Assembly: GCF_921292975.1 (NCBI RefSeq)
Contig: NZ_CAKLCM010000002.1
Coordinates: forward strand, 1,302,001-1,366,000
From: Vibrio hippocampi
GTDB taxonomy: Bacteria; Pseudomonadota; Gammaproteobacteria; Enterobacterales; Vibrionaceae
Reading direction: 5' to 3'
Length of the DNA: 64,000 bases
Position 1 is the stretch's first letter. Every line of letters begins with the position of its first letter. The translations under genes and the position numbers were made by a program. Below are positions 8,540-18,422 of the stretch, one piece after another. A model generated the notes under the pieces. That model did not search any database and was not told the origin of the DNA. It saw only the letters and a list, made by a program, of their open reading frames with translations.

Positions 8540-11500
8540 TAAAATAATGTCTTAGCCAGATTTGTCCCAGCGCCTCATTATAGGAACCAAAGGTGTCATA
8601 CAACACTCGCGCTTCGAGCATTAAGTTGCGCTGAATCAGGTACTGCAACGTGGCATTAAATTGATAACCGATGCCACCAACGGCTTCACCGTCATAATAC
8701 GCTTCTTCGGTGTAACCCAACCCAGCGTAATACTCCAGCTCGGATTGCAATGCACCATCATTCGGGTAATAACCGGCAGAATCTAAACTGTATGACTGAT
8801 AACCCAACGAGCCACCAATAGAATAATTCAGCCCCATATACTCATGGCTATAGGTAAACGGGAACGCGATATTGACGTAGTTTTGTGGACTAAAGTAGCC
8901 ACCATGTCCCATGGTGAAATAACTCAAGTTTTCAGCAAAGTTGAGATAAGACATGCTGATACCCGCTTTTAGTTCAGCATCATCGTTAACATGCGGTCTA
9001 AAATAGAAGCCGGAACTGACGCCGAGGCTGGTATTATCCGCGACATTTTCGCCAAGGTAAGCCCAACCCTCAGCATTAACATAGTAGCCTGCAAAACCAT
9101 CATCGTAACTCAGCGCAACTTCAGCGCCATTTTTGGTGACTTGACCCCAAGTTTGACCCGAATATTTATCGGTTACCCCTGCGTAAGACAACAAGCTATC
9201 TTTGATGAGTCTTCTTTGAGCCGACAAAGTAAGACGCGTAAAGTTGTTAAGCTTCGGACGCCACTCTACGCCACCGACGAATGTATTTTCTTCAAACCCC
9301 AGCGGCGTGGTACCAATATCCAAGGTGTAGTCACGACCTTGCATTGACATGGCAACTTCTACCCCAGTTTGCTGTTGAGAACCTTGCGATGCCACAGAAG
9401 GCAACTCGTCACCATTGAGCTCTGATAAATCCTCATCTTCCGCAACCTGCCCTTGAATTGTCGCCCCCGTACCAAAGCGGCGACTGGCATCACCGGAAGA
9501 AGAACCCGAATTCAATGCAACCGCACTCACCTCTACTTTGAAGCGAGTATTGGCAAAAGGCTGCGTAGACCAAGCCAAGGTAGACTTAGCTTCGGTTAAC
9601 TTACTCAGACCCGCTTCCCCTTCTCTACCACGGATCTCGATATCCGCTTCAAGCCGTGACGAGGTTTCTTGACCTATGCTTGCGATCAACTTATCCACTT
9701 GAGCTAAGGTTTGCTGCTGAGTCGTTAATTTAGGCACATCAGAACGACTATTTCCGTCGCTTTCCACCTGCCAAGGCATAGTCGTACCGTAGACGGATTG
9801 TGCACTGACATCCGCTAGAGGATTGGAATGGGTTCGGAATGGGTTATCCGCTAATAGCTGACCACCTTGCATCGGGCTTGAAGATATCGACGTCAGCTCC
9901 ATGCCGAGTAATTTACCCCGAGCATTTCGCAATGTCGCCATCGCTTGCTGATGGTCGCCCTCAGCATGATAGACGCGCGCCAGCAATAATAGTCTTGATG
10001 GACTTTGAGTATCTTTGAGTTCTTTGGCAAGCTCGCGAGCCGTTTGCGGATCATTATTGGCGAGTGCAATATTAATCGCCCCAATGCGTGCATCCTGCTG
10101 ATTGCTGTCTTGATCCGTTGAAATAAGATAGTCATACACCACACCAGCTTCTTGGTGCATCTTGCCGGATTGATACAGTCTTGCCATCGCAAGCATCAGC
10201 TCAACACTGTTTGGATCTTGCTGCAATGCCATGGTCAACACATCATAAGCTGGCGCATAATGCCCCGCTAAACGCAGTTGATCAGCCTCAGCAATAACAT
10301 AAACGTTTCTTGCTCTCGCCAGTTGAGCCTCGCTGCTATTGGCGGTGATCAGCGGATCATTAAGAAGATTCTGTGCCGCTTTTTTCAAACCCGCCTGATA
10401 GAGAATAGTAATGTGGTTCGCGTAATCTTGCGCATTGCCCTCGATGCCTTGATCGAGATTCTTTTGGATGGTTTCAACCGCTAGGTTCATGTCACCACTT
10501 TGCACCATCAACTCTGCCGCTTTACCAGCTTGATAAGGTTTATCAAACGGCTCTGACGCCAATGCTTTGAGTAGCTCTAGCGATTTATCTCTATTTCCCT
10601 GTGCAATATAACTGGCAACACGATCCAAGGTTTGATTAAGCAAGCCCTCTTGATAGAGGCCGTCCATTCTGTCGGTTCTTTCTGCCTCAGGAATGCGTCC
10701 AAGATACGAGTTAGCGCGCTGCCACTGATCTTGACCAGAATAATAAACCGCAGCCGCATACAAAGACTCATTGGACGCTTCGGAGCGATACAGATGTGCG
10801 ATCACTTGTTCGGCTTCACTTCCTCTGTTGGTCAAGTGCAGCAAACGGGCCAATTCGAGTCTCATCCACGGGTTATTGGGGAGCCTATCGACGCCGTTTT
10901 CTATGATAACAATCGCAGTTTCAATGTTACCCATTGCTACCGCCTGCTCCGCTAAACTGCGAATATTACCGAACTGGTCGGCGGATTTTATCTTGCGTTG
11001 CTGCTCCGCAGGCAGATCGTTAAGCAGTTGCTGAGCTCTTTCAGCATCATTTTGTTCAACTAGCACATAATACAGCTGCTCTTTTGCCGCCGAATTTTTA
11101 GGGCTCGACTTAAGCACCGATGACAACAGTCTTTCTGCTTCGCTGTAATCGCCAACTTGTCTCAACAATTGGGCTCTAAACAGTTTTGCTGTGTTACCTA
11201 GTTGGTCTGAACGCGCCGCCAAAGGATGACTTAACTGCAAAGCCTGTTTGACGTTGCCTTGTTTCTGCTGCTGTTTGGCACGGTTTAAGTCCGCATAGAA
11301 CTTAGCTTCGCTCGCTTGTTTTCTTCTGGCGCTCGCCTGTTTACCACCAAGACTTGCAGAGCGACTCAGGTAATCGGCTGCTTTAGCAAAGTCCCCTTGC
11401 TGAGAATAAACGTAACCCAAACCCGCTAATGCATCGGCATCTTTGGGGTTAACATCAATCGCTTGTAAAAAAGCACGTTTCGCCTGGGTTAACTGACCCT

Positions 11501-12326
11501 TGTTAAGCAGCTCAAAGCCACTACTTCTGACCGCATTACTGACTTTTTTATCGAATAACTGCTTGATCTCTTTATCTTGCGGATGCCTTTTTACCCAAGC
11601 TTGATAATAGCGTTCATCCTCAGGTGTCGGTTGTAACCACAATAGCGTCTGTCTTAGACTTGCATCGGCTTCTTTGTTCGTCTCCGCCATGCTTTGCAGC
11701 ATATCCATTCCTTGGCGGCGGGTACTTTTCCGGTAACTAAGGACCTTGGCATAGGTCAGCTTAATGGCGGTATTTTCCGGGTAGCGACGATATAACTCTT
11801 TAAGTTGTGTTTTCGCCTCGTTGTATTGAGCCTTATCACTGGCCATAGTGAGATAATACTCAGGCGCCAGTGCCAAAGGCGGCTCACCGTCCTCAAACAA
11901 GGTTCTCCACGTTTCTAGAGCTTGTTGCAAATTGCCAGTATTTGCTAAGCGACGCGCTTGCTCAAGTTGTGCTTGCGGTAATTGCTTAAGCCCTGCTCGT
12001 GACTGCAATTGCTGCAAATATGGCGATTGTGGCGCCGTTTGAGCCAGTCTCGTTTGCCACTCAACGGCTTGTTTTGTATCACCGCGTTGATCGGCCCAAA
12101 GCGACAAATAATAGAGCGCGCGCTCATTGTCCGCTTCCACCATCAAGACTTTTTCAAGCGATTCGCTTGCCAAGGTATCGTTGGACTTAGAGTGCCAATA
12201 TTCCGCCTGCTCAAACAAGGTATTCAGCGTCGAGTTATTCGCGGCTAATTCAGTGGCATTAACATTCATACTCAGCGCTTGCACCAAGCAGGTTAACGAA
12301 ATCATGGATTGAATTTTATACTGCAT
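8529..12326 (-). CDS. bcsC: Cellulose export outer-membrane protein with TPR scaffold
   Basis: A 1265-residue protein with a signal peptide (about 1-24, ending VNATEL), a long array of tetratricopeptide repeats (about residues 30-820) and a C-terminal outer-membrane beta-barrel (BcsC_C, about 900-1265) that ends in an aromatic residue (HYFNDY). BcsC carries cellulose across the periplasm and outer membrane; the TPR part contacts the synthase and the glucan. A Q/S-rich linker links the TPR array to the barrel. It starts 5 nt after bcsB. Length and architecture match functional BcsC proteins; no breaks seen. Confidence 0.94.
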   Translation of the reverse strand: MQYKIQSMISLTCLVQALSMNVNATELAANNSTLNTLFEQAEYWHSKSNDTLASESLEKVLMVEADNERALYYLSLWADQRGDTKQAVEWQTRLAQTAPQSPYLQQLQSRAGLKQLPQAQLEQARRLANTGNLQQALETWRTLFEDGEPPLALAPEYYLTMASDKAQYNEAKTQLKELYRRYPENTAIKLTYAKVLSYRKSTRRQGMDMLQSMAETNKEADASLRQTLLWLQPTPEDERYYQAWVKRHPQDKEIKQLFDKKVSNAVRSSGFELLNKGQLTQAKRAFLQAIDVNPKDADALAGLGYVYSQQGDFAKAADYLSRSASLGGKQASARRKQASEAKFYADLNRAKQQQKQGNVKQALQLSHPLAARSDQLGNTAKLFRAQLLRQVGDYSEAERLLSSVLKSSPKNSAAKEQLYYVLVEQNDAERAQQLLNDLPAEQQRKIKSADQFGNIRSLAEQAVAMGNIETAIVIIENGVDRLPNNPWMRLELARLLHLTNRGSEAEQVIAHLYRSEASNESLYAAAVYYSGQDQWQRANSYLGRIPEAERTDRMDGLYQEGLLNQTLDRVASYIAQGNRDKSLELLKALASEPFDKPYQAGKAAELMVQSGDMNLAVETIQKNLDQGIEGNAQDYANHITILYQAGLKKAAQNLLNDPLITANSSEAQLARARNVYVIAEADQLRLAGHYAPAYDVLTMALQQDPNSVELMLAMARLYQSGKMHQEAGVVYDYLISTDQDSNQQDARIGAINIALANNDPQTARELAKELKDTQSPSRLLLLARVYHAEGDHQQAMATLRNARGKLLGMELTSISSSPMQGGQLLADNPFRTHSNPLADVSAQSVYGTTMPWQVESDGNSRSDVPKLTTQQQTLAQVDKLIASIGQETSSRLEADIEIRGREGEAGLSKLTEAKSTLAWSTQPFANTRFKVEVSAVALNSGSSSGDASRRFGTGATIQGQVAEDEDLSELNGDELPSVASQGSQQQTGVEVAMSMQGRDYTLDIGTTPLGFEENTFVGGVEWRPKLNNFTRLTLSAQRRLIKDSLLSYAGVTDKYSGQTWGQVTKNGAEVALSYDDGFAGYYVNAEGWAYLGENVADNTSLGVSSGFYFRPHVNDDAELKAGISMSYLNFAENLSYFTMGHGGYFSPQNYVNIAFPFTYSHEYMGLNYSIGGSLGYQSYSLDSAGYYPNDGALQSELEYYAGLGYTEEAYYDGEAVGGIGYQFNATLQYLIQRNLMLEARVLYDTFGSYNEALGQIWLRHYFNDY

Positions 12327-12331
12327 CTTAA

Positions 12332-14602
12332 TTACTGATCTTTATGTTGGTGCTGAGAAGACGTCAGTCGTCTTTGTGCGACTTTGACAAGCGTTGGATA
12401 GATGGCGAAGCCTAAAATCATTGAAACTAACAACAAAATGCCGACCAACATGACACTATGTTGGTTGGCATACCACATCACGACTTGATACCAAGGTAGC
12501 TCTCCTGATGGGAAGGTGGTCGAGACTTGGAAGCTGGCCACATCGTTATCATTGGTGATAATGGTGGTGTCGCCACGAATGGCGGCATTCGTCGATTGAG
12601 ATTGTAAGTCCGCGCCAATCTTTGATAGCTGTTCACTGTGCGACGCCGACACTAACACCACTACGCGCTCGGGATCCCAAGGCGAGCGATAGCTTAAGAA
12701 TCCACGCCATTGAGAGGCAGAAGCAAAATATCGTTCCGCCTCCAAACGCTGTAAAGACCACTCGCCCAGTAGCATGTTGCGCCATTTTTCAACTAAGCCA
12801 ATTTCCTTTAACCCAATATGATTTTGTTTCATGGTATAGGGAGAGTCAGAGAACAGAGCCTGATTGAAAACCTCGTCGGACATGACTGAGACGGCTAACA
12901 CATCCCTTGAAACTAATCGTTTTGTATCCGGCATACCTAAATAGACATCGGGATAAGTAACAACCGAGCCCGTGGCACTGCCTGAACGAGAGGTTAAATT
13001 CAACAACACTGCGATCTGCTCAGCTTTCGGACTTTCTGGCAAGACAATAGCTGTGTCTGATAGATCGGAATAGCGACTAAAAGGGAATGAAGCCCCGACA
13101 AAAAACGATAGGTTGGGTAATTTGGCAAAATGACGCGTTTGGGTAAGATCCAAGTTGGAATTTTCTCCAATGCTGCTGCGTATATTGGCATTGGCAAGCT
13201 GATGGCAAGGCGTACCCGGCTGGTAAGAGAGATTAAAAAACAGAGACAGCTCATTATCGCCATAAATCATATAAGGCTGCACTGGCACGCGAGCCTGTTC
13301 TTTTCTTATATCGCCGCCCAACTGGTGCCAAATTTTTTCTAGGGTACCGGTTTTATTCACCGCTAATCCGGTCAGATACTGTTGATTAAGGGTAATGCTG
13401 AGCAGAGACTGTTCGTCACTCATCCAATCCACGGTAGGGAAACGATAGTCGATATTGAGTGGCACGCTGTTACCATCCCACAAGAACAGATCGGGCGCGG
13501 CTCTAAAGCTGATGTTCATCGGTTCGTGCCAAACCCCTGAAGTCACTAAACTTTGAGACTCCGAGAGTAAATCACGCAGATAGGTCGGGCGATCAGTGGG
13601 CAACCAACGTGGCGCATCATAAGCAGAACGTTTTGCAATCGCCTGTTGTTTTACGCCAAAGGATTGTGCGCCATGCGGAAATTTTTCATGAATCAAAGTC
13701 CACACCGCGGAGCGCAATTGCTGTTTATCTTTACCAGCGACCATCAGTAGATTGTGTTTGGGACTCACTGGGTTACTGATGATTTTAATATAAGGATGTT
13801 CACTGTATGGAAAGGTTAAAGACCCTATTTTTTCTCCGGGAGCGGCGAAAACAATGCCATTTTCTTTTGGCAACTCACCAAGTGTGACCGCAAAGTCGCT
13901 GGTCTTATGGTCTGTCTGGATACCAAACCAAGAAGAGAGCATCGCTGCCGCTGAAACCTGAGAACTGGAAGGCGTTTGCGGTAAGCCAACAAATACACGA
14001 CCACCGTCAAAATAGCTGGTATCAATAAAGGGCTCTGGGAATCGACTTAAGGCGGGTGTGACGCTTAACGCCGTCGTGTCAACAATGATACGACTGGTTG
14101 GCAGAATCGTTAAGTCCGGCGTTGGAATCGCTTCGGGGTAACACAAGATCTGACCACTCTGTTCTAACTGAAATGCGATAACCGTTTGTGAAGTCATCAA
14201 CACTGCAGGGATATCTAACAAATAACTCGCTTGGGTTTCAAACATCGTCCCAAACGGCAATTGGGCGATTTGTTGACCATTGAGGCTAACCGTCAGACTG
14301 TCCCCACGGTCAATCAGCGTTTGCTTAACATCAATATCCAACACCAACTGCGCTTTATTTACCAACTGATCGGCAGGCATACCAAGGCGCAGACCCGCCT
14401 GAGTTTGTCCCTGCATAAAGCGTATACCTTGAGAATGACCAAGTTGTTGGAAAGTCACTTCCTGACTAAACACATGGGAAGTCAATAGCAGCATGGTCAA
14501 GAAGACAGACTGCACTTTAGATAAGCACTTCACGTTGGATAAGCACTTCACGTTGGAAAGGCTCCTCACCTTAGAAAGGCGACTCAGCAGCAATCGCATC
14601 AT
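12332..14602 (-). CDS. bcsB: Cellulose synthase periplasmic subunit
   Basis: A 756-residue BcsB protein: N-terminal signal segment, two carbohydrate-binding/flavodoxin-like modules in the periplasm, and a C-terminal membrane anchor (about residues 715-740) that packs on BcsA and is needed for catalysis. The family segment near YPEAIPTPDLTILP is visible. The start overlaps the bcsA stop as ATGA, indicating translational coupling. Oddity: the region before the hydrophobic signal core is lengthened by a repeated hexapeptide SNVKCL encoded by an 18-bp tandem duplication. Confidence 0.93.
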   Translation of the reverse strand: MMRLLLSRLSKVRSLSNVKCLSNVKCLSKVQSVFLTMLLLTSHVFSQEVTFQQLGHSQGIRFMQGQTQAGLRLGMPADQLVNKAQLVLDIDVKQTLIDRGDSLTVSLNGQQIAQLPFGTMFETQASYLLDIPAVLMTSQTVIAFQLEQSGQILCYPEAIPTPDLTILPTSRIIVDTTALSVTPALSRFPEPFIDTSYFDGGRVFVGLPQTPSSSQVSAAAMLSSWFGIQTDHKTSDFAVTLGELPKENGIVFAAPGEKIGSLTFPYSEHPYIKIISNPVSPKHNLLMVAGKDKQQLRSAVWTLIHEKFPHGAQSFGVKQQAIAKRSAYDAPRWLPTDRPTYLRDLLSESQSLVTSGVWHEPMNISFRAAPDLFLWDGNSVPLNIDYRFPTVDWMSDEQSLLSITLNQQYLTGLAVNKTGTLEKIWHQLGGDIRKEQARVPVQPYMIYGDNELSLFFNLSYQPGTPCHQLANANIRSSIGENSNLDLTQTRHFAKLPNLSFFVGASFPFSRYSDLSDTAIVLPESPKAEQIAVLLNLTSRSGSATGSVVTYPDVYLGMPDTKRLVSRDVLAVSVMSDEVFNQALFSDSPYTMKQNHIGLKEIGLVEKWRNMLLGEWSLQRLEAERYFASASQWRGFLSYRSPWDPERVVVLVSASHSEQLSKIGADLQSQSTNAAIRGDTTIITNDNDVASFQVSTTFPSGELPWYQVVMWYANQHSVMLVGILLLVSMILGFAIYPTLVKVAQRRLTSSQHQHKDQ
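14521..14556. repeat. 18-bp tandem repeat in the bcsB signal region
   Basis: Two perfect units of ATAAGCACTTCACGTTGG are followed in the same 18-bp phase by a degenerate unit at 14557-14574. In the protein this duplicates the hexapeptide SNVKCL before the signal core. Copy number change would keep frame. Confidence 0.9.
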
Positions 14603-16716
14603 GAGGTCAGCTCCTGTTTAGCGGTGTCTTTATTCGCTGCTATCTCTTTATTTTCTAAACCTTTGTTACTACGTCGCTCCCGAATGGAGGCACGCAATAC
14701 GTCATAAACACATTGGCTGATCGTCACCATCGAGCGCAGTGCATTATCTTTGGCTCTTGGTGGTGTCACCCAAGCATCGGCTCGTGCTAGCACAATTCTC
14801 ACTAGCTCACGGCGCTGGGTTATCGACATCTCATCAAACTGCAACGCGCAGCCTTTTGCATTGATGATTGTTTTGGTCACTGGAATTGAAATCGCGCCAG
14901 ATTGCAGTTCTAACTCAACCTGTTCAATGGGAGATTCGGGTTGCTGATGAATATCAAGCAGGCAACCTCCCATCGAAACATCAATTGTATTCGAGCGAGA
15001 TGCAATGCCGTTTGCATAATGAACCACAGCAGGAATAGTCACATCCAAACGTATCGTGTTACGCACCTGCTTGGTTTCCCTTCCTGTTGCAATCGCCGCA
15101 CTCAAGAAAAACAAGCTATAAAACGCCCAGCCAATATTAAGCGCGAGCACATTGGGATTCATATCGAATTGATGGTGGAAAACCATTCGCCACCCGCCCC
15201 AAAGTACCGCGACAACAAGCAGTAGCGCCACAATGATGTGGGGACGAACGATATTGAAATCGAAATAAGTTTTGTCGAGCAACTGCCCTTTGTCGGTAAC
15301 GTTAAATTTACCTCTATGCGGTGAGAAAATGGTGATCAAGGTCGGAATGACCAGATGCAATGACAAAGCAATGTCGTAAATATCACCCCAAAAACTATAA
15401 CGATGCTGACCGTTCAATCGTGATGTCACCATCGTGGAAATGATAAAATGCGGCAATGCGTAGGCAAAAATTACGGGCGCTGAGGCGTGAATAATTTTCA
15501 AGTCAAACAACAAGTACGCCAATGGGGCGACCAGATAAATTACCCTCGGCAACGGAAATAAAAAGTACATCATCGCACTGAGATAACACAGTCTTTGCTG
15601 AATACTCAGCCCTTTACCGAATAAAGGGTTGTCTAACCGGAAAATCTGTACCATCCCCCGAGCCCAACGGTTACGCTGCACAACGTGAACACCCAAACGT
15701 TCTGTGGCTAAACCCGCCGAGAGTCTAAGCGGCAAGTACGCCGTGCTCCACCCTAATCGCTGCATTTTTAATGCAGTGTGCGCGTCCTCGGTGACGGTTT
15801 CGACCGCAATACCGCCAATTTCCTCAATAGCCGTACGTCTTAATACCGCACAGGAACCACAGAAAAAACTCGCATTCCAAGTGTCGTTACCTTGTTGAAT
15901 CGGACCATAAAATAGCTCGCCTTCATTAGGAATATCTCGACCACCGTAGAGGTTTCGTTCAAAAGGATCGGGAGAGTAAAAATGGTGAGGGGTTTGGATA
16001 ATGCCCAGTTTAGGATCTTTAACAAATGCGCCGACCGTTGCCTGCAAAAAAATCCGAGTCGAAACGTGGTCACAATCGAAAATACAGATCAAATCACCCT
16101 TCGTAAGCTTTAACGCATTATTAAGGTTGCCCGCTTTTGCGTGGGTATTATCCGTACGCGTGATATAGCCAACACCTGAGTTCGCGGCAAACACAGCAAA
16201 CTCCTGTCGATTTCCGTCATCGAGTAAATAGATGTTGAGCTTGTCTCTTGGATAATCTAAACATTGAGCCGCCAATACCGTATCTTGCACCACATCCAAC
16301 TCTTCGTTGTACGTTGGAATATACACATCGACGGTTGGCCACAGTGACGTGTCTTTTGGTAGAGGCTCGATCTTGCGCTCAAGTGGAAACGAGGTTTGCA
16401 AGTAACCTAGCAATAGCATTGTCCATGAGTAGACCTCGGCAATGAATAATATAATGCCTAAGATCGCTTCAAACTGAGTTTCAAATAATAGGGTTTCCGT
16501 CGCCCGGTAATACAGATAGCGCGTGGATGTAATGATGGAAAAAACCACCATCACAATCGATACTTTGCGGCTCTTGCTAAAGTTCAGTAACAATAATGCC
16601 CCGAGACTAAACAGCGCAAACAAATACTGTTTATCACCATCCATCGGTGTCATTACCACCAACATAATGATAGGAGTGAGAATGACCAGCAGTAAAATAA
16701 GTCTTAATTTGTTCAT
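14599..16716 (-). CDS. bcsA: Cellulose synthase catalytic subunit (GT2 with PilZ domain)
   Basis: A 705-residue inner-membrane glycosyltransferase that polymerises UDP-glucose into beta-1,4-glucan and threads it through its own channel. The processive GT2 motifs are in order: DDG (about 165), DCD (about 212), TED (about 306) and QRNRW (about 344). Hydrophobic helices flank the catalytic domain. A PilZ domain follows (about 550-650) with an RxxxR element (VRNTIRL) and DVSMGGCL, so activation by cyclic di-GMP is expected. It lacks the extended N-terminus of E. coli BcsA, as in many vibrios and Rhodobacter. Preceded by bcsQ, 34 nt upstream. Confidence 0.96.
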   Translation of the reverse strand: MNKLRLILLLVILTPIIMLVVMTPMDGDKQYLFALFSLGALLLLNFSKSRKVSIVMVVFSIITSTRYLYYRATETLLFETQFEAILGIILFIAEVYSWTMLLLGYLQTSFPLERKIEPLPKDTSLWPTVDVYIPTYNEELDVVQDTVLAAQCLDYPRDKLNIYLLDDGNRQEFAVFAANSGVGYITRTDNTHAKAGNLNNALKLTKGDLICIFDCDHVSTRIFLQATVGAFVKDPKLGIIQTPHHFYSPDPFERNLYGGRDIPNEGELFYGPIQQGNDTWNASFFCGSCAVLRRTAIEEIGGIAVETVTEDAHTALKMQRLGWSTAYLPLRLSAGLATERLGVHVVQRNRWARGMVQIFRLDNPLFGKGLSIQQRLCYLSAMMYFLFPLPRVIYLVAPLAYLLFDLKIIHASAPVIFAYALPHFIISTMVTSRLNGQHRYSFWGDIYDIALSLHLVIPTLITIFSPHRGKFNVTDKGQLLDKTYFDFNIVRPHIIVALLLVVAVLWGGWRMVFHHQFDMNPNVLALNIGWAFYSLFFLSAAIATGRETKQVRNTIRLDVTIPAVVHYANGIASRSNTIDVSMGGCLLDIHQQPESPIEQVELELQSGAISIPVTKTIINAKGCALQFDEMSITQRRELVRIVLARADAWVTPPRAKDNALRSMVTISQCVYDVLRASIRERRSNKGLENKEIAANKDTAKQELTS

Positions 16717-16750
16717 ATTATATTTTTAATTGGAGTGATAACCCTGCAAA

Positions 16751-17518
16751 TTAAGAGGTTAAACCATCACCCACGTTAATATCTAAAGCAGTGATAATCT
16801 TATTACTAATCATATCTACGTCAAAGGCAGCGGAAGAGTTAGGATTGAAGTCATATATCGACTTTTGTGAAGCATTGGCTTCGACAACGCTTTCATCTCT
16901 GTGGATCTGACCAAGTAATTTATCTTGTAAGCGATCTTGGCTAAATACAATCACCTCACTACTGACTCGTTTTTTAAGATCGGTTTGGTTGAGTACAAAG
17001 TAATGGGGGCAATGGGTATTTTCAGCAAACATCTTTTCTACTTTCGGCAACAAGGATAATGAGGCCGTATCCGCCAATAAAGGGGTAATACAAATATCAG
17101 CGAGCTTTGATACCGCTCTACATGCCGCGAACTGACTTCCCGGCACATCGGCAATAATCACCAGCTTGGGATCTTGCAGTAAGGAATATAACCCTCGAGA
17201 AACAAACAATTCATCCTGCGTTAATCGAGATTCAAAAGCGTCACTTTGTTGATTGCTGGTTTCACCATAAGGCAGAACAAAAATATTATTTTTATACGAC
17301 AGCGCCATCTCACCCCAATTGGATTGTTCCTGACTCTGCGCAACGTAGCCGCGCTCGTCGCTAATAGGAAGCCCGAAATGGAGTCGAAGGGAGTTTTGGC
17401 GGTCAAAATCAATCGCTAACGTCTTAATTCCCTTAGCCGATAGCGCATAACAAAGGTTGGCTACGATAGTCGTGCAGCCCACTCCGCCTTTAGGTGAAGA
17501 TACAGTAATTAAGGGCAT
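16751..17518 (-). CDS. bcsQ: Cellulose operon ParA/MinD-like ATPase
   Basis: A 255-residue P-loop ATPase of the BcsQ (YhjQ) family. The deviant Walker A motif SPKGGVGCTT is at residues 8-17 and a FDRQNSLRLHFG switch region follows. BcsQ helps assemble and localise the synthase at the cytoplasmic face of the inner membrane. It overlaps the preceding small gene by 10 nt and precedes bcsA by 34 nt, so coupled expression is likely. Confidence 0.9.
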   Translation of the reverse strand: MPLITVSSPKGGVGCTTIVANLCYALSAKGIKTLAIDFDRQNSLRLHFGLPISDERGYVAQSQEQSNWGEMALSYKNNIFVLPYGETSNQQSDAFESRLTQDELFVSRGLYSLLQDPKLVIIADVPGSQFAACRAVSKLADICITPLLADTASLSLLPKVEKMFAENTHCPHYFVLNQTDLKKRVSSEVIVFSQDRLQDKLLGQIHRDESVVEANASQKSIYDFNPNSSAAFDVDMISNKIITALDINVGDGLTS

Positions 17519-17916
17519 GATACGGCTCGCACTGTGGTGTGTACGTTAGAATATGTCGTTTGTTCGTGTGTTTCTGGAGCGTCAGCGTCTTTATCTGATG
17601 GTGTTTCTGCGACTAAATTATGGGCAATGGGAACCATGCTTAGACTTGATAATATCGTCTGATCTCCAGAACCTTGCTGCAATTTAAAGGGTAAAGACGG
17701 CTGTTCATTGTGCTGAATGTAGTTATTTTTATCCAATGTACCATCGAGTCTGTCAATAATTTCCATTGAATCACTGGCTATTTTTTCATCAAGTTGATTC
17801 AAAATAGCGTAGCGACGAGTTTTATTATGGCGAACATGCGTTGGCATACTAATAAAATTAATAGTATCGCACCCCGTATTTTTCTCGAACCTCTTTAGGT
17901 CATCATAGACACTCAT
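17509..17916 (-). CDS. Small cellulose-operon leader protein, BcsR/BcsP-like
   Basis: A 135-residue protein. The N-terminal 45 residues (SVYDDLKRF...RRYAILNQL) resemble the pattern of BcsR/BcsP accessory proteins: a short helix, a linker, and then an Arg-aromatic-hydrophobic segment. The remainder is Ser/Thr/Asp-rich and probably disordered. In E. coli, BcsR binds BcsQ; here the gene immediately precedes and overlaps bcsQ, which supports the same partnership. The similarity is weak and by eye only. Ribosome-binding site AAGGATG lies about 9 nt upstream. First gene of the bcs operon. Confidence 0.55.
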   Translation of the reverse strand: MSVYDDLKRFEKNTGCDTINFISMPTHVRHNKTRRYAILNQLDEKIASDSMEIIDRLDGTLDKNNYIQHNEQPSLPFKLQQGSGDQTILSSLSMVPIAHNLVAETPSDKDADAPETHEQTTYSNVHTTVRAVSCP

Positions 17917-18087
17917 TGCTTGTTACATCCTTTAAGCAAAACTTCACATTAACCTGCGTAATGTAACATTTATTTGCAGCCACATGGAACTAATATCACA
18001 TTATTTTTAGATTATCGTCATTGGCAATGAAATAAGCGCAACCATACCCTTTACGTTGCTTGGCTCTAATGTCTCACTAAATTACAG

Positions 18088-18363
18088 TCACCCGGTTGGG
18101 GTCAGTGTCAGTGTCAGTGGGTCGATTGTTCCGCTCGCCACATGCGGTCTAAGCATTATCATCCGATACCGTTTCTTTGTTACCGGACGAAACGTTAAAG
18201 CTGTTTGGATTGGTTTGGTAAATAAGTCTCCATTGGCTAATAACTTGCCTTCTAGACTCATTGTAGAACCGCTACCACTAGACGAACTGCCTCCGCAAGC
18301 GGAAGGTGTCGTTAGAGCAATAAGATATAAAACTGTCTTTTCATACTGTGAAGTAACTAACAT
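18088..18363 (-). CDS. Possible small lipoprotein, perhaps frameshifted
   Basis: Reading begins MLVTSQYEK and runs into a hydrophobic stretch ending PSACGGSSSSGSGS, which looks like a lipoprotein signal with a Ser/Gly linker after the Cys, followed by about 60 residues with beta-strand-like patterning. No clear ribosome-binding site is seen, and residue -3 of the lipobox is Pro. An out-of-frame ATG at 18345 (MKRQFYILLL) would give a more usual signal start, so a single-base shift may have broken the gene. The C-terminus holds a three-fold Leu-Thr repeat (GTCAGT units). Family not recognised. Confidence 0.35.
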   Translation of the reverse strand: MLVTSQYEKTVLYLIALTTPSACGGSSSSGSGSTMSLEGKLLANGDLFTKPIQTALTFRPVTKKRYRMIMLRPHVASGTIDPLTLTLTPTG

Positions 18364-18364
18364 A

Positions 18365-18402
18365 CAAAGCCCAAAAATCTGCTGTCTGACTTTTGGGCTT
18401 TG
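18365..18402. terminator. Bidirectional hairpin terminator
   Basis: CAAAGCCCAAAA and TTTTGGGCTTTG form a perfect 12-bp stem with a 14-nt loop, followed by a T-rich tract on the plus strand. It separates two minus-strand lipoprotein-like genes. Confidence 0.75.
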
Positions 18403-18422
18403 ATTTTTATTCTATGTAACGA

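Noticed and set aside
18106..18120. GTCAGT three-fold microrepeat as a CRISPR or regulatory array
   Set aside because: Too short and inside the possible lipoprotein frame; there are no spacers.
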